A DNA stretch of 64,000 nucleotides from JAZKFT01 sp039925965 (GCA_039925965.1 JBDSXW010000006.1:124001-188000), one strand, 5' to 3'. Counted from the stretch's first letter, positions 18,345 through 28,507 are shown. The notes: generated from the sequence alone by a model not told the origin. Program-made: numbers and translations.

Positions 18345-20636
18345 ATGTTTAAAATGAAGAAGCCCTATCTGAGTTTTTTGGCAATTTTACTTTGGGTAAA
18401 TTTAACGTATGCGCAAACCAATCTGCCTACTTATAAAAACAAAAATGCTATTATCGATATAAGGGTGAAAGATCTATTGGCCAAAATGAATTTGGAGGAA
18501 AAAGTCGCTCAAATGAGAATTTTTCACGCCAATTTGGGTGTCCAGTTAGGGGCAGATGATAAACTGGAACTTAAAACGGGAATTGCCGATCGTTTAAAAT
18601 ATGGAATTGCTGGCATTAAAAATCCTGGAGAATTAATTGAGCCCGAAAAGGCTGCTCTGCTAAATAATCAATTACAAGATTACATCATTTCACATAGCCG
18701 GTTGGGAATACCAGCCTTATTTATTACCGAATCTTATAACGGCGTAGATGCTGAAGGCTGCACAAAATTTGCCCGGCCTATTAATATGGCAGCTTCCTTT
18801 AATCCTGATTTGGTACATCAAACTTGGGATATTATTGGCCGTGAGGCCAGAATAAGAGGGTTACACATGTGCCATTCGCCAGAGGCGGATTTATCCCGGG
18901 ACCCCAGATTTGGAAGAATGAGTGAAGCTTTTGGAGAAGACACTTACCTCACCACCCGAATGATAGTGAGTGCGGTTACAGGTGTGCAGGGGGATTATTC
19001 CGGATTAAAAAGCACACATATTGGTGCTGTAACCAAGCATTTTGCTGGCTACGGTCAGGTAATGGGAGGGACTAATTTTGCTGCCATAGAAATTTCCCCA
19101 CGCACTTTAATTGATGAAATATATCCACCTTTTCAGGCAGCCGTTCAGCAAGCCAAAACATTGGGAATAATGGCATCTCATGGTGATTTAAATGGCGTTC
19201 CCAGTCATGCCAATTATGATTTACTAACAGGGTTATTAAAAACTCAATGGGGATTTAAAGGTTATGTAGTTTCAGATGCCAACGATATTGCCCGGTTAAA
19301 TTTCTTTATGAAAGTTGCAGAAACGCCAGAGGATGCTGCCATAATGGCGCTTAAAGCAGGTATGGATGTAGATTTATATAGCAATGATGCTTATGCATTA
19401 TTGCCCAAATTAGTTAAAACCCATCCAGATTTAGTAAAATATATTGATGCTGCTGCCTCAAGAGTTTTGAGGAATAAATTTATTTTGGGATTGTTTGATA
19501 ACCCATATATCAAGTTGGAAGATGTTGCTAAAAATGTGAGGACTAATAAAGCATTCGCAATTGCCAAAAAACTAGACGAAGAATCCATCATCTTACTAAA
19601 AAATAAATCGACGGATAACACGAGTATTTTGCCTGTAAGTATTTCAACTAAAAAGTTTAAAAAAATTGCTCTATTAGGTCCGATTTTATCAGCGGGGGCA
19701 AAAGCAGATTTTGAGAAAATTGCAGGTAAAGACTTTGAATTTATAGAAGAGAAAGGCTTCGATTTAACTGATAGAGCCAAAGACGTTCCTGTTTTAAATA
19801 CTAATACTAAACCGGGTTTCGATCAATTAGTTTCTATAGCCAAAGAAGCTGATTTATGTGTGTTATTTTTAGGAGGAGACGCTTTTACAGCTAAAGAGGG
19901 GTTTTTTAATAACGCTTTAGGTGATAGGGCAAGCGTTGATCCGGTAGGTCCGCAAGATGAATTAGTGAGGCAGATTAAAGCAATGGGCAAGCCTGTGATC
20001 GTTATTTTGAAGCATAGGAGAACGTTATCTATCAATGAGTTTTCAAAGTCTGCCGATGCCATTTTAGATTGTTGGGATCTAAGCGAGTTTGGTAATGAAG
20101 CCATTGCAAAAGCAATTTTTGGCCAAATCAACCCATCGGGTAAATTACCGGTAACTATTCCTCATACCATAGGTCAATTACCCTTTCATTACAGCCAAAA
20201 GGAAATTAATTTTAAAAAAGGCTACCTCTTTATAGAAAACGGACCTTTATACCCGTTTGGCTTCGGTTTGAGCTACACTACTTTTAAATATGATGATTTA
20301 AAACTTTCATCGACCACCATAAATCCAAAATCTGAAATTAAAGTTTCAATAAAAGTGGCCAATACCGGAAACCTAACAGGCAAGGAAGTTGTAGAGTTAT
20401 ATGTAAAAGATTTAATTGGCTCGGTCACGCGCCCGGATAAGGAATTAAAAGCCTTCCAAAAAATAGAATTAAAAGCGGGCGAAACTAAAACCGTTTCTTT
20501 TACTATCAATCCGGAGCAGTTAAAATTTACAAAAGCAGATATGAAATTTGGATTGGAAGCAGGCGATTACACCGTACAAGTTGGCTCATCATCAGCCGTA
20601 GGCTTAAAAACTAATTTTAAATTAACACTTAAATAA
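18345..20636 (+). CDS. GH3 beta-glycosidase, secreted
   Basis: The protein has 763 residues; a second ATG at 18354 gives an equally good signal peptide (cleaved near TYAQ). The order is the N-terminal TIM barrel, with KHFAGYGQ and GYVVSDANDI carrying the catalytic nucleophile Asp311, then the alpha/beta sandwich (ESIILLKN), then the fibronectin-like C-terminal domain (GKEVVELYVKD). The retaining enzyme probably acts on beta-linked xylose or glucose ends; specificity cannot be read from sequence. It is 22 bp after GH43 and 8 bp before the lyase gene, consistent with one transcript. Full length for the family. Confidence 0.9.
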   Translation: MFKMKKPYLSFLAILLWVNLTYAQTNLPTYKNKNAIIDIRVKDLLAKMNLEEKVAQMRIFHANLGVQLGADDKLELKTGIADRLKYGIAGIKNPGELIEPEKAALLNNQLQDYIISHSRLGIPALFITESYNGVDAEGCTKFARPINMAASFNPDLVHQTWDIIGREARIRGLHMCHSPEADLSRDPRFGRMSEAFGEDTYLTTRMIVSAVTGVQGDYSGLKSTHIGAVTKHFAGYGQVMGGTNFAAIEISPRTLIDEIYPPFQAAVQQAKTLGIMASHGDLNGVPSHANYDLLTGLLKTQWGFKGYVVSDANDIARLNFFMKVAETPEDAAIMALKAGMDVDLYSNDAYALLPKLVKTHPDLVKYIDAAASRVLRNKFILGLFDNPYIKLEDVAKNVRTNKAFAIAKKLDEESIILLKNKSTDNTSILPVSISTKKFKKIALLGPILSAGAKADFEKIAGKDFEFIEEKGFDLTDRAKDVPVLNTNTKPGFDQLVSIAKEADLCVLFLGGDAFTAKEGFFNNALGDRASVDPVGPQDELVRQIKAMGKPVIVILKHRRTLSINEFSKSADAILDCWDLSEFGNEAIAKAIFGQINPSGKLPVTIPHTIGQLPFHYSQKEINFKKGYLFIENGPLYPFGFGLSYTTFKYDDLKLSSTTINPKSEIKVSIKVANTGNLTGKEVVELYVKDLIGSVTRPDKELKAFQKIELKAGETKTVSFTINPEQLKFTKADMKFGLEAGDYTVQVGSSSAVGLKTNFKLTLK

Positions 20637-20644
20637 TCATCTAA

Positions 20645-23251
20645 ATGAAACTTAAATATTTCAAAATAAATTTGTTGACGTTGGTGCTCTTGATTGGCCT
20701 TCAGGCGACAAAAGCACAACAAACGCAACGCCCGATGATTTGGGTTAAAACTTCTGATAAACAGGCTATATTAAATGATATTGAGCATAATCAATGGAAG
20801 AAAGATTATTATGAGGCTTTTGTGAAAAGGATTCAGCCTGATTTAAAGGAATACGCAAATAACCCAAAAGCTTATCTAGGTGATCTGCCATATGATTTAT
20901 CGCTTCAAAAAGAAGGACAAATACCACCATTCAGAATTATAATTGATAAAGAAAAGGATGCTGCTAAACGCAGGGATAAATTACAGCATTATCTAAAGAC
21001 AGGAATTGATTGTGGCGTTATTTATTACCTGACAGGCGAAGAAAAATATGCAGAATATGCCACTTCCGTATTTTATACTTTTATGAAGTCCATGTTGCAG
21101 ATTCAGCCATCTGATGAAGCCGGAAATGGAGGCTGGATTTACCAGGATAATCATTTACGTGAAGCCCGGGAAATTGGAGCACAGATTCCAATTTTATACG
21201 ATTTTATTTATCCATATTTTATCAAAGGAGGTAAAGCTTACGACTTTGTAAAAAATACAAAAGAGATAATTTCCATTCCGGAGGCTGAAAAAGTTTTTAA
21301 AACTTACATTGATTTAGCGGTAAACCATGGTATCATTAACTGCAATTGGCCGGTTTTGGAAGCTTCAAGTTTGGTAAGTAATACTTTGGCTTTGGATAAC
21401 GAAACCGAAAGAATTGATGATTTGAAATATTATTTGGAAAAAGATACACCCCATCAGGATGCTTTGCCAAAAGTGGCAAATGTTTTTAAAGAAAGTGGTA
21501 GCTGGCCAGAGAGTTTAAATTATGCTGGTGGCGTAACCGGTTTAACAACTTATTTAATGGAACTATTAACAAGAGTGTATCCAACATTAAATTTAGGTGC
21601 TAAATATCCCGAAGTGCTAACGGCGCTGACAAACCCTTACTACTTAACCTATCCAAATAACAATGAAACTATCATTTTTGGGGATGGACACAGGCATTTT
21701 CAGAGAAATTACGGAGGTTATGAAACTGCGTACTTGCTGGCAAAAACGGCAAACAATAAATCTTTAATGATGGAATTTGGCTCTTTAATTAATTCAGGAA
21801 TAGCTACAAAAGACTATGATCGAGATAAGTTAAAGGAACGCTCTTATGAGCCTGAACCTTATTTTGGTGAACCGTTAAAATTATTGTGGTATGCTGGCAC
21901 CGTAGTGGGAGCGCCGAAAGATTATCCAAAACCAACGACCAATATTTTGCCCTTTGCAGGTGTAGTTATTCAACGAAATTTGAGCGAAACCAACAAGCCC
22001 GAAGATGGGTTGATGTCTTTTGTAGGTGGTGGCGCTTCTGTCCACGGCCATGCTTCTGGAATGAACATGGAGTTATATGGTAAAGGCTTTGTATTGGGTT
22101 CAAAAGGCGGACGTTCGGCTTACGGTACTGAAGATCATGAAAATTATTATAGGATATTTGCCGGGCACAATACGGTTATTGTAAATGGTTCGTCCCGTGG
22201 TGAAGGGGAGTGGTCTAACGATGCCATTAATACCGTTAAAAAAGAAGCCCTAGAGCCAGAAGCCAATCAAACACCAGTGTCTAAAAACAACTCATTTAGT
22301 ATTACAAGTTTTTTGGATGATAAGGGAGATAAAGCAGAAGCCAAACAATTGAGGACGATGGCTATTGTACGGACTTCGCCAACAACAGGTTATTACGTAG
22401 ATGTTTACAAATCAAAATCTTCATTGCCAAATGAATACCACGATTACGTCTACCACAATATTGGAGATGAATTGAGCTTCGTTGGGCAAAGCAAATCGAT
22501 TGATTTAAAGGAAGATGTAAACCGATATATGGCGAATGCCGATAGTAAATGGGGGCGTAACAAAGAATATAAAAACCCGGGATGGCATTATTTTAAGGAT
22601 GTTCAAACCTCCGGCGTATACAACCAAAATGTAGATGCGTTATTTACCGCAAAAAGTTTAGGGAGTAACGGTGTGAACATGAGGTTGTTTATTCCTGGGG
22701 CTGAAAACAGGGAATATACTAAGGTAATGGCACCGCCATCAACTGAATCAGACAAGGCCTATGAGAAAAAGCCTACGCCAACTTTGGTTATCAGAAAAAC
22801 TGGCGAAGCATGGCAAAACCCGTTTGCTGTAATTTACGAGCCATTTACAGGTAGTAAATCTGAGGGTACAATCAGCAATGTGAAAGGATTAAGCAGCAAT
22901 GGTGTTTTTAAAGGATTTATGGTGGAAAGTACGGTGGATAAAAAGAAAATCAAACAGTTTATTATTACTCAGGATGATGATAATGCCATTTTTGAAGATA
23001 AGACATTAGGAATTAAATTTAAGGGAAGATATGTCGTAATTACCCTTGATCAAAATGGTGAAATCCAATCTATATATGTAGGCAGTGGAAGCGAACTACA
23101 TTATCAGAAATGGTCGGTCAAATCGAGTAATGGAAAATCTACCGCTTTAAATCTTGTGGTTACAAATCAGCAGATTATCGTTACCACAAACAACAAAGTC
23201 GAGGTGATGAACCCAAAAAATTATAAATTAAAAATGGAAGCAACAAAATAA
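20645..23251 (+). CDS. Heparinase II/III-type polysaccharide lyase, secreted
   Basis: The protein has 868 residues with a signal peptide cleaved near TKAQQ. An N-terminal alpha/alpha toroid (ILYDFIYPYF, NHGIINCNWPVLEASS, GSWPESLNYAGG) is followed by a beta-sandwich domain with GGGASVHGHASGMNMELYG and HNTVIVNGSSRGEG, the arrangement of heparinase II/III superfamily lyases. The HGHASGM histidines are candidate catalytic or metal-binding residues. Families with this fold that include ulvan lyases (PL37, PL40) are the nearest guess; I cannot choose between them. It would cleave at glucuronate or iduronate and yield unsaturated ends for GH105, encoded 5 bp downstream. Confidence 0.8.
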   Translation: MKLKYFKINLLTLVLLIGLQATKAQQTQRPMIWVKTSDKQAILNDIEHNQWKKDYYEAFVKRIQPDLKEYANNPKAYLGDLPYDLSLQKEGQIPPFRIIIDKEKDAAKRRDKLQHYLKTGIDCGVIYYLTGEEKYAEYATSVFYTFMKSMLQIQPSDEAGNGGWIYQDNHLREAREIGAQIPILYDFIYPYFIKGGKAYDFVKNTKEIISIPEAEKVFKTYIDLAVNHGIINCNWPVLEASSLVSNTLALDNETERIDDLKYYLEKDTPHQDALPKVANVFKESGSWPESLNYAGGVTGLTTYLMELLTRVYPTLNLGAKYPEVLTALTNPYYLTYPNNNETIIFGDGHRHFQRNYGGYETAYLLAKTANNKSLMMEFGSLINSGIATKDYDRDKLKERSYEPEPYFGEPLKLLWYAGTVVGAPKDYPKPTTNILPFAGVVIQRNLSETNKPEDGLMSFVGGGASVHGHASGMNMELYGKGFVLGSKGGRSAYGTEDHENYYRIFAGHNTVIVNGSSRGEGEWSNDAINTVKKEALEPEANQTPVSKNNSFSITSFLDDKGDKAEAKQLRTMAIVRTSPTTGYYVDVYKSKSSLPNEYHDYVYHNIGDELSFVGQSKSIDLKEDVNRYMANADSKWGRNKEYKNPGWHYFKDVQTSGVYNQNVDALFTAKSLGSNGVNMRLFIPGAENREYTKVMAPPSTESDKAYEKKPTPTLVIRKTGEAWQNPFAVIYEPFTGSKSEGTISNVKGLSSNGVFKGFMVESTVDKKKIKQFIITQDDDNAIFEDKTLGIKFKGRYVVITLDQNGEIQSIYVGSGSELHYQKWSVKSSNGKSTALNLVVTNQQIIVTTNNKVEVMNPKNYKLKMEATK

Positions 23252-23256
23252 TTGCT

Positions 23257-24366
23257 ATGAAAAAAGGACTATTGAAATACACAATTTTTTTAACAGGACT
23301 GGTTATTTTACAATCTTGTAAAGCATATCAAAAAATAGAAGTGCAAAGCTCAAAAGATGCGTTGTCCAAAGCTTTGAAATGGCAGGAAGCAAATCCCATA
23401 CAAGCAAAATCGCCTACGGATTGGACTAACGGAGCTTATTATACCGGGGTGTTAAAGGCACATGAAGCTACAGGCGGAGCGGAATACCTATCCGCTTTAA
23501 AAGCGATGGCGAAACGCAACAAATGGCAACCCTGGGAACGTTTTTACCATGCCGATGACATTGCCATTTGCAATAGTTATATCTACCTGAAATCTATTGG
23601 CGAAGAAGCCGATTTAGAACCTACCAAACAGATTTTAAAAGACCATCTGTACAAACAACATGAATGGAGAGACGGTACCGCCACCGATGAGAAAAAGATT
23701 TTATGGTGGTGGTGCGATGCCTTATTTATGGCCCCGCCCGTTTTCACATCTTACGCTAAATTGACAAAGGACCAAACTTACCTTCAGGAGATGGATAAGT
23801 ATTACATGCAAACTTATAACATGCTTTACGATAAGAAAGAGCACCTTTTTGCACGTGACGGTCGGTTTTTATGGACAGGTGCTGACACCGATATTAAAGA
23901 AAAAAATGGCAATAAAGTGTTTTGGTCCCGTGGAAACGGATGGGTATTGGGAGGCTTGGCCCTGGTATTAAGCGATATGCCAAAAGATTTTTCAAATCGT
24001 CCATTTTATGAAAACCTATTTAAACAAATGGCGCAGCGCATAAAAGGATTACAACAAGAAGACGGCTTGTGGAGAACCAGTTTATTATCACCAGAATCGT
24101 TTAGCCATGGTGAAGTTTCAGGAAGTGGATTTTTTACGTACGCTTTGGCTTGGGGAATTAACAATGGATTGCTGAGCAAATCTGCATATCGTACTGTTGT
24201 TACGAGAGCTTGGGGAGCATTGTTAAAATGCCAGCAAGCCGATGGTAAAGTAGGCTGGGTGCAGAATATTGGTTTTGATCCCAAGCCGGCAGATAAGGAT
24301 AGCTGGCAAAATTTTGGTACAGGCGCTTTTTTATTGGCAGGTAGCGAAATATTGAAATTGAAATAG
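23257..24366 (+). CDS. GH105 unsaturated uronyl hydrolase, lipoprotein
   Basis: The protein has 369 residues; the lipoprotein signal ends LQSC at Cys21. Family marks are HADD (98 to 101), LWWWCDALFMAPP with the likely catalytic Asp154, SRGNGW (224 to 229) and a closing NFGTGAFLLAGSE. The enzyme hydrates the C4-C5 double bond left by lyases on galacturonate or glucuronate and so releases the unsaturated sugar, here most likely from a rhamnose-linked uronate. It completes the lyase pathway begun by the upstream gene. The following 113 bp before the next gene hold no terminator that I can see. Confidence 0.92.
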   Translation: MKKGLLKYTIFLTGLVILQSCKAYQKIEVQSSKDALSKALKWQEANPIQAKSPTDWTNGAYYTGVLKAHEATGGAEYLSALKAMAKRNKWQPWERFYHADDIAICNSYIYLKSIGEEADLEPTKQILKDHLYKQHEWRDGTATDEKKILWWWCDALFMAPPVFTSYAKLTKDQTYLQEMDKYYMQTYNMLYDKKEHLFARDGRFLWTGADTDIKEKNGNKVFWSRGNGWVLGGLALVLSDMPKDFSNRPFYENLFKQMAQRIKGLQQEDGLWRTSLLSPESFSHGEVSGSGFFTYALAWGINNGLLSKSAYRTVVTRAWGALLKCQQADGKVGWVQNIGFDPKPADKDSWQNFGTGAFLLAGSEILKLK

Positions 24367-24479
24367 GGACCACTTTATAAGAGTCTGCATTAGTATCCGA
24401 TTTAAAGAATTAGAAGTAAATGGCAGTTTTATCAGTTCACAAAAAATGTACTATTCAAATTTAATAAAATCAAGAAGTA

Positions 24480-25400
24480 ATGAAGTCCTATCAATTAATC
24501 TCTAATAATAAAATTCGCAGCTATTTAATCGCATTAAGTTCATTTTGTTTTCTCTACGCTTGTTCCGGACAAAGAAAATCTGGTGGTTCAAGTCTACCTG
24601 GCAAAAATGAAGTCAATGAAACTGTCTCATTTGAAAGTTTACCCGGCAAAGAAATTTGGTATGGTGACCCCAATAAATTGTCCAGGGATGTGTTCACAAA
24701 TTTTAATGACCAGGATAATCACGGTACAACGCCAACCTTAACCGTCGTTGATGATGCCACCTACGGTAAAGTGTGGAAGGTGTATAAACCAGCTGGTGCG
24801 AAACGTGCAGAAATAAGCAGGGCAAAAGGTTACGAACAACATGAAGGGGAGACGATTTATATTGGGTATAAATGGAAAATTAATGTTAAAGAAGAAAATT
24901 TTAAAGATGGGTGTGCGGTTTTTCAGTGGAAAAGTGAAGGTGGCGATGATGTAATGCAAAATTATCCTTTTAACCTTACTTACGGCAACGGTATGCTTTC
25001 CTTAAATGCTTATGGTCCAGGCGATTCTCCAGGGTGGTGGCTTAAACAAGGCGAAACTATCTCAAGGAAAAAAAATAATCTCTGGAAAAAAGCTGTTCCT
25101 CAAAATGAATGGCAAAGCATCATATTTGGGGTTAAGGTCTCTAGTTATACAGGTATTGACTCTACCAAATTGGGATACATCGAATATTGGTTTAATGGTG
25201 TTAAACAAGTATTTAATGTAGATGATCAAGGAGCAGATTACAGGGTTAATTTATCACCAGATAAGACAAGGGCTTATAATAGAACGCTGGATGGAAAAAT
25301 AACTTACCCTAAATGGGGTGCCTATGGTGGTTCTTCTATTCCTTATGATATTACTGCTTATGTTGCCGATTTAAAGATTAAGCAAAGTAATAAGGACTAA
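24480..25400 (+). CDS. Beta-jelly-roll polysaccharide lyase-like lipoprotein (PL28/PL20/heparin-lyase-I type)
   Basis: The protein has 306 residues with a lipoprotein signal ending LYAC. The mature part has the jelly-roll lyase pattern: VWKVYKPAGAKRAEISR with the Lys-Arg-Ala-Glu-Ile core, GETIYIGYKWKI, CAVFQWKSEGG, NEWQSIIFGVK and a terminal DITAYVADLKI. This fold is shared by PL20 glucuronan lyases, PL28 ulvan lyases and PL13 heparin lyases. Together with the second lyase fold and GH105 it points to uronate-rich substrate. No family can be fixed from sequence alone. The gene is 34 bp upstream of a sulfatase. Confidence 0.7.
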   Translation: MKSYQLISNNKIRSYLIALSSFCFLYACSGQRKSGGSSLPGKNEVNETVSFESLPGKEIWYGDPNKLSRDVFTNFNDQDNHGTTPTLTVVDDATYGKVWKVYKPAGAKRAEISRAKGYEQHEGETIYIGYKWKINVKEENFKDGCAVFQWKSEGGDDVMQNYPFNLTYGNGMLSLNAYGPGDSPGWWLKQGETISRKKNNLWKKAVPQNEWQSIIFGVKVSSYTGIDSTKLGYIEYWFNGVKQVFNVDDQGADYRVNLSPDKTRAYNRTLDGKITYPKWGAYGGSSIPYDITAYVADLKIKQSNKD

Positions 25401-25433
25401 AATATAAAAATATTAAAATCATACTGTAAAATA

Positions 25434-26870
25434 ATGAGGTCAGTTACTATATTTATTTTTTTGGGGATAATATCCGTAAGAGGATTGGCACAGAAAAAAA
25501 GCAAAGTTGAAAATGCAGGTAGGCCGAATATTATTTTTCTCTTAACGGATGACCAAAGGTGGGACGCAATGGGCGCAATGGGCAACTCAATTATTCAAAC
25601 GCCAAATATGGATAAGTTGGCGAATGCAGGTGTACTATTCCAAAATGCTTATGTAACCACTTCTATTTGTTGTGTGAGCAGGGCCAGTATTTTAACCGGA
25701 CAGTATGAATCTAAACATCATGTTAATGATTTTAAAACTGATTTGTCTAAAGAAAGTGTCGCAAATAGTTATCCAGCATTATTAAAAAACGCAGGTTACA
25801 ACATCGGTTTTATAGGGAAATTTGGTGTTGGTACGAATCCACCAAAGGAACTTTTCGATTTTTGGTTAAACTCTGAAGCTGGTTTAGAAAAGCTACAACC
25901 CAATTATATCACAAAAGGTAAAAATGGTAAGGATATTCATGATACTGATACATTGAGCAATGCTATTCAGGATTTTTTGACGGGTTACGGAAATGAAAAA
26001 AAACCATTCTGTTTATCGGTGAGTTTTAAAGCACCTCATGAGCAGGATGGCAACCCTCCAACTTACGTTATCCAGCCTAAATACAAAGACTATTATAAGT
26101 ATGCAACCATCCCTTCTCCTGTAACTGCCGACCCTGAATATTGGAAGCAATTTCCACCCTTTTTCCAAACAGATACCAACTTTGGCAGGGCAAGGTGGAA
26201 AGGACTTCTAGGAACACCTGAGTTATATCAGGAAAATGTAAAAAATTATTATCGCTTAGTTACCGGCGTGGATGATGCCATTGGTAGAATGATGGGAAAA
26301 TTGGAGCAAATGGGGCTTGCCAACAACACCATCATTATCGTGATGGGCGACAACGGAATGTTTCTTGGCGAGCACGGGATGGAAGGAAAATGGTGGGGTT
26401 ACGAAGAATCTGTTAGAGTGCCGCTCCTTATTTATAACCCAAATGCACCGGATAAAATTAAACAATATAAAGCACCGCAAATAGCATTAAACATAGATAT
26501 AGCGCCAACCATTTTGGGTATGGCAAACGTTCAACCCCCCAAATCGATGCAAGGGGTAGATTTGTTTAATGTGTTGGAAAACAAAATTCCCGAAAGGAAA
26601 GACTTCTTCTATCAATACTATTTTTTAGGTGGTCCGCAGTTGCCGAGGCAAGAAGGAGTGGTAACAAACCGATTTAAATACATGAATTATTTTGAAAATA
26701 ATTATGAAGAATTGTTTGACATAATGCTTGACCCACATGAAACCCAAAACCTGGCTAAGAACCCGCAATATAAGGGTGAATTAGATTTTCTTCGAAAGAG
26801 ATATAAGGAATTAAAAAAATTACATGGTGTTTCAAAAAGTGAGTATTTAAATAGTAAGAAAGCTTTTTAA
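25434..26870 (+). CDS. S1-family sulfatase with an atypical CCVSR motif
   Basis: The protein has 478 residues with a short signal (ending RGLAQ). RPNIIFLLTDDQR carries the metal-binding Asp pair; SICCVSRASILTG carries the formylglycine site, where Cys79-Cys80-Val81-Ser82-Arg83 departs from Cys-x-Pro/Ala-Ser-Arg at position three. IIVMGDNGMFLGEHG supplies the second metal-ligand block, and the C-terminus has LFDIMLDPHETQNLA. Activation needs a formylglycine-generating enzyme, not encoded in the window. Probable exo-acting sulfate removal from rhamnose or xylose units (inference). A decayed CBM6 gene follows. Confidence 0.88.
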   Translation: MRSVTIFIFLGIISVRGLAQKKSKVENAGRPNIIFLLTDDQRWDAMGAMGNSIIQTPNMDKLANAGVLFQNAYVTTSICCVSRASILTGQYESKHHVNDFKTDLSKESVANSYPALLKNAGYNIGFIGKFGVGTNPPKELFDFWLNSEAGLEKLQPNYITKGKNGKDIHDTDTLSNAIQDFLTGYGNEKKPFCLSVSFKAPHEQDGNPPTYVIQPKYKDYYKYATIPSPVTADPEYWKQFPPFFQTDTNFGRARWKGLLGTPELYQENVKNYYRLVTGVDDAIGRMMGKLEQMGLANNTIIIVMGDNGMFLGEHGMEGKWWGYEESVRVPLLIYNPNAPDKIKQYKAPQIALNIDIAPTILGMANVQPPKSMQGVDLFNVLENKIPERKDFFYQYYFLGGPQLPRQEGVVTNRFKYMNYFENNYEELFDIMLDPHETQNLAKNPQYKGELDFLRKRYKELKKLHGVSKSEYLNSKKAF

Positions 26871-26910
26871 ATACTTTCCAATATCTTTTGATTGTATAAA
26901 ACAAATTACA

Positions 26911-27250
26911 ATGAAGAAAATAATTATACTGCTTTTGCTTTTTGATATAGCTTTTTTGTATGATTCCGATGCGGGGGCTATTTATTTCCCCAGAAAATTA
27001 AAAACATTAAAACAAATAATAAATTCATTTTTAATGTTGCGAGTTTATACTCAGGAATAACTGAAGTACCGACCGAAGTATCACCGGGCCTTTGATTGGT
27101 TCTTGCCCAATAAAAAGCACTGGAGGTTGGGATAGATATTAAGATGTGCGTTGTAAACTTAACGGCCTGAGGGGCACTCAAAACCTATATTTTGTATTTA
27201 AAGGAGGTGCCGGAAATCTGTTCAGTGTCGATTATTTCAAATTTGATTAA
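26911..27250 (+). pseudogene. Decayed secreted protein ending in a CBM6 module
   Basis: An ATG at 26911 begins a signal-like MKKIIILLLLFDIAFL, but the frame stops within 50 codons. A CBM6 tail follows across a frame change: GPLIGSCPIKSTGGWDRY, an internal stop, then CKLNGLRGTQNLYFVFKGG and NLFSVDYFKFD with a stop at 27248. This matches the classic CBM6 end (STGGW, LYFVFKGG, DYF). The middle of the gene, including any catalytic domain, is missing. The relic shows that the locus once held another carbohydrate-binding enzyme here. Confidence 0.75.
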
Positions 27251-27268
27251 GCCTTTTAAATCATTAAA

Positions 27269-28507
27269 ATGAAATTAAAATACAGTTACGTTTTCATTTT
27301 TCTTTGTTCATTATCGATCAATTGTTCAACACAAAAATTGGCTAAGGTGAATATTGTGCAACAAACTACAGGCACGTCTTCTTTTTTTAAACATCCAGGC
27401 ATTCTTAACAGCCGGGAACAATTATCTTTTATCAAAAAGAAACTAAAAAACGGGGAAGAGCCCTGGAAAACTGCATTTAAGCAATTAAGAGAATCTCCTT
27501 TTTCATCCTCAAATTATCAGCCTAAACCCTATGATGTAGTGGATTGCGGCTCATACAACAAGCCAAATGTAGGTTGCGACCAGCAGGCACAAGATGGGAT
27601 GGCAGTTTATTGCAACGCTTTAATGTATTGTTTTACCAACGATGAAAACTATGCAAAGAAAGCACTCTCTATAATTGATGCCTGGGCAAATACTTATCAA
27701 AAAAACACTTCTTCAAATGCAAGATTGTTGGTTTCATGGACGGCACCGTGGATTGCAAACGGAGCTGAATTATTAAAATATGAATATCCCGGCTGGAAAA
27801 AAGAAAACGAAAATCAGGTAAATAAATTATTTGATAAGTTTTTGCCTTACGTAATGGACGAAACTATGCCGGGCAATAATTGGGTGCAGAGTGCCATTGA
27901 AGCAAATTTTGCCATAGCCGTTTTTAAAGATGATAAACCACTTTTTGATAAGGCGGTGGAGCGTTGGAAAACAAGGGTTAGAACTTATATCTATGAAAGT
28001 ACGGACGGAGACAAGCCTATCAATACGCCCGGTAAATCAGAAAAAGAAACAGAAAATACTTGGAAACAGACTACAAGTGGTACGGTTTACATCAATGGCT
28101 TGGCAATGGAATCCTGCAGGGATTTAGGACATTTGAATTTAGGTTTTAACTCCATGATGTATTCTGCAGAAACAGCTTTCCAACAAAATATAGATTTATT
28201 TTCTTTGGAACAAAAACGTTTAACTGATTTTATGGAGCTGCACGGAAGTTGGATGACAGGGGCTGTAAAAGTGCCTGCCAATATTTGCGATGGTTTTATA
28301 GTTGCTAAAAGGGGAGATAAAGACGGAATTACACCACCAATGGGAGGAGGAGAAAGTGCCTGGGAGATTGCTTACAGCCATCTGCATGATAGGTTAAAAA
28401 TCTTTTTGCCCTATACTAAAAAAATGATTGAAGATAAGCGGCCGGCACATATCTCTAAATGGGTATCAAAAGGGGAAACGCTCACTCATGCAGGTATCAT
28501 ATTTTGA
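27269..28507 (+). CDS. Alginate-lyase-fold (PF05426-like) lipoprotein
   Basis: The protein has 412 residues with a lipoprotein signal ending SINC. The alpha-toroid pattern includes HPGILNSREQLSFIKKKL, QDGMAVYCNALMYCFT, PGNNWVQSAIEANFAIAVF and CRDLGHLNLGF, where the Asn and His are expected catalytic residues of the superfamily. It is unlike the PL38-type protein near the left end, so it probably acts on a different linkage. Its reaction should be beta-elimination at a uronate, but some members of the fold are not characterised. It overlaps out-of-frame upstream sequence of the next gene only if that gene is started too early. Confidence 0.72.
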   Translation: MKLKYSYVFIFLCSLSINCSTQKLAKVNIVQQTTGTSSFFKHPGILNSREQLSFIKKKLKNGEEPWKTAFKQLRESPFSSSNYQPKPYDVVDCGSYNKPNVGCDQQAQDGMAVYCNALMYCFTNDENYAKKALSIIDAWANTYQKNTSSNARLLVSWTAPWIANGAELLKYEYPGWKKENENQVNKLFDKFLPYVMDETMPGNNWVQSAIEANFAIAVFKDDKPLFDKAVERWKTRVRTYIYESTDGDKPINTPGKSEKETENTWKQTTSGTVYINGLAMESCRDLGHLNLGFNSMMYSAETAFQQNIDLFSLEQKRLTDFMELHGSWMTGAVKVPANICDGFIVAKRGDKDGITPPMGGGESAWEIAYSHLHDRLKIFLPYTKKMIEDKRPAHISKWVSKGETLTHAGIIF

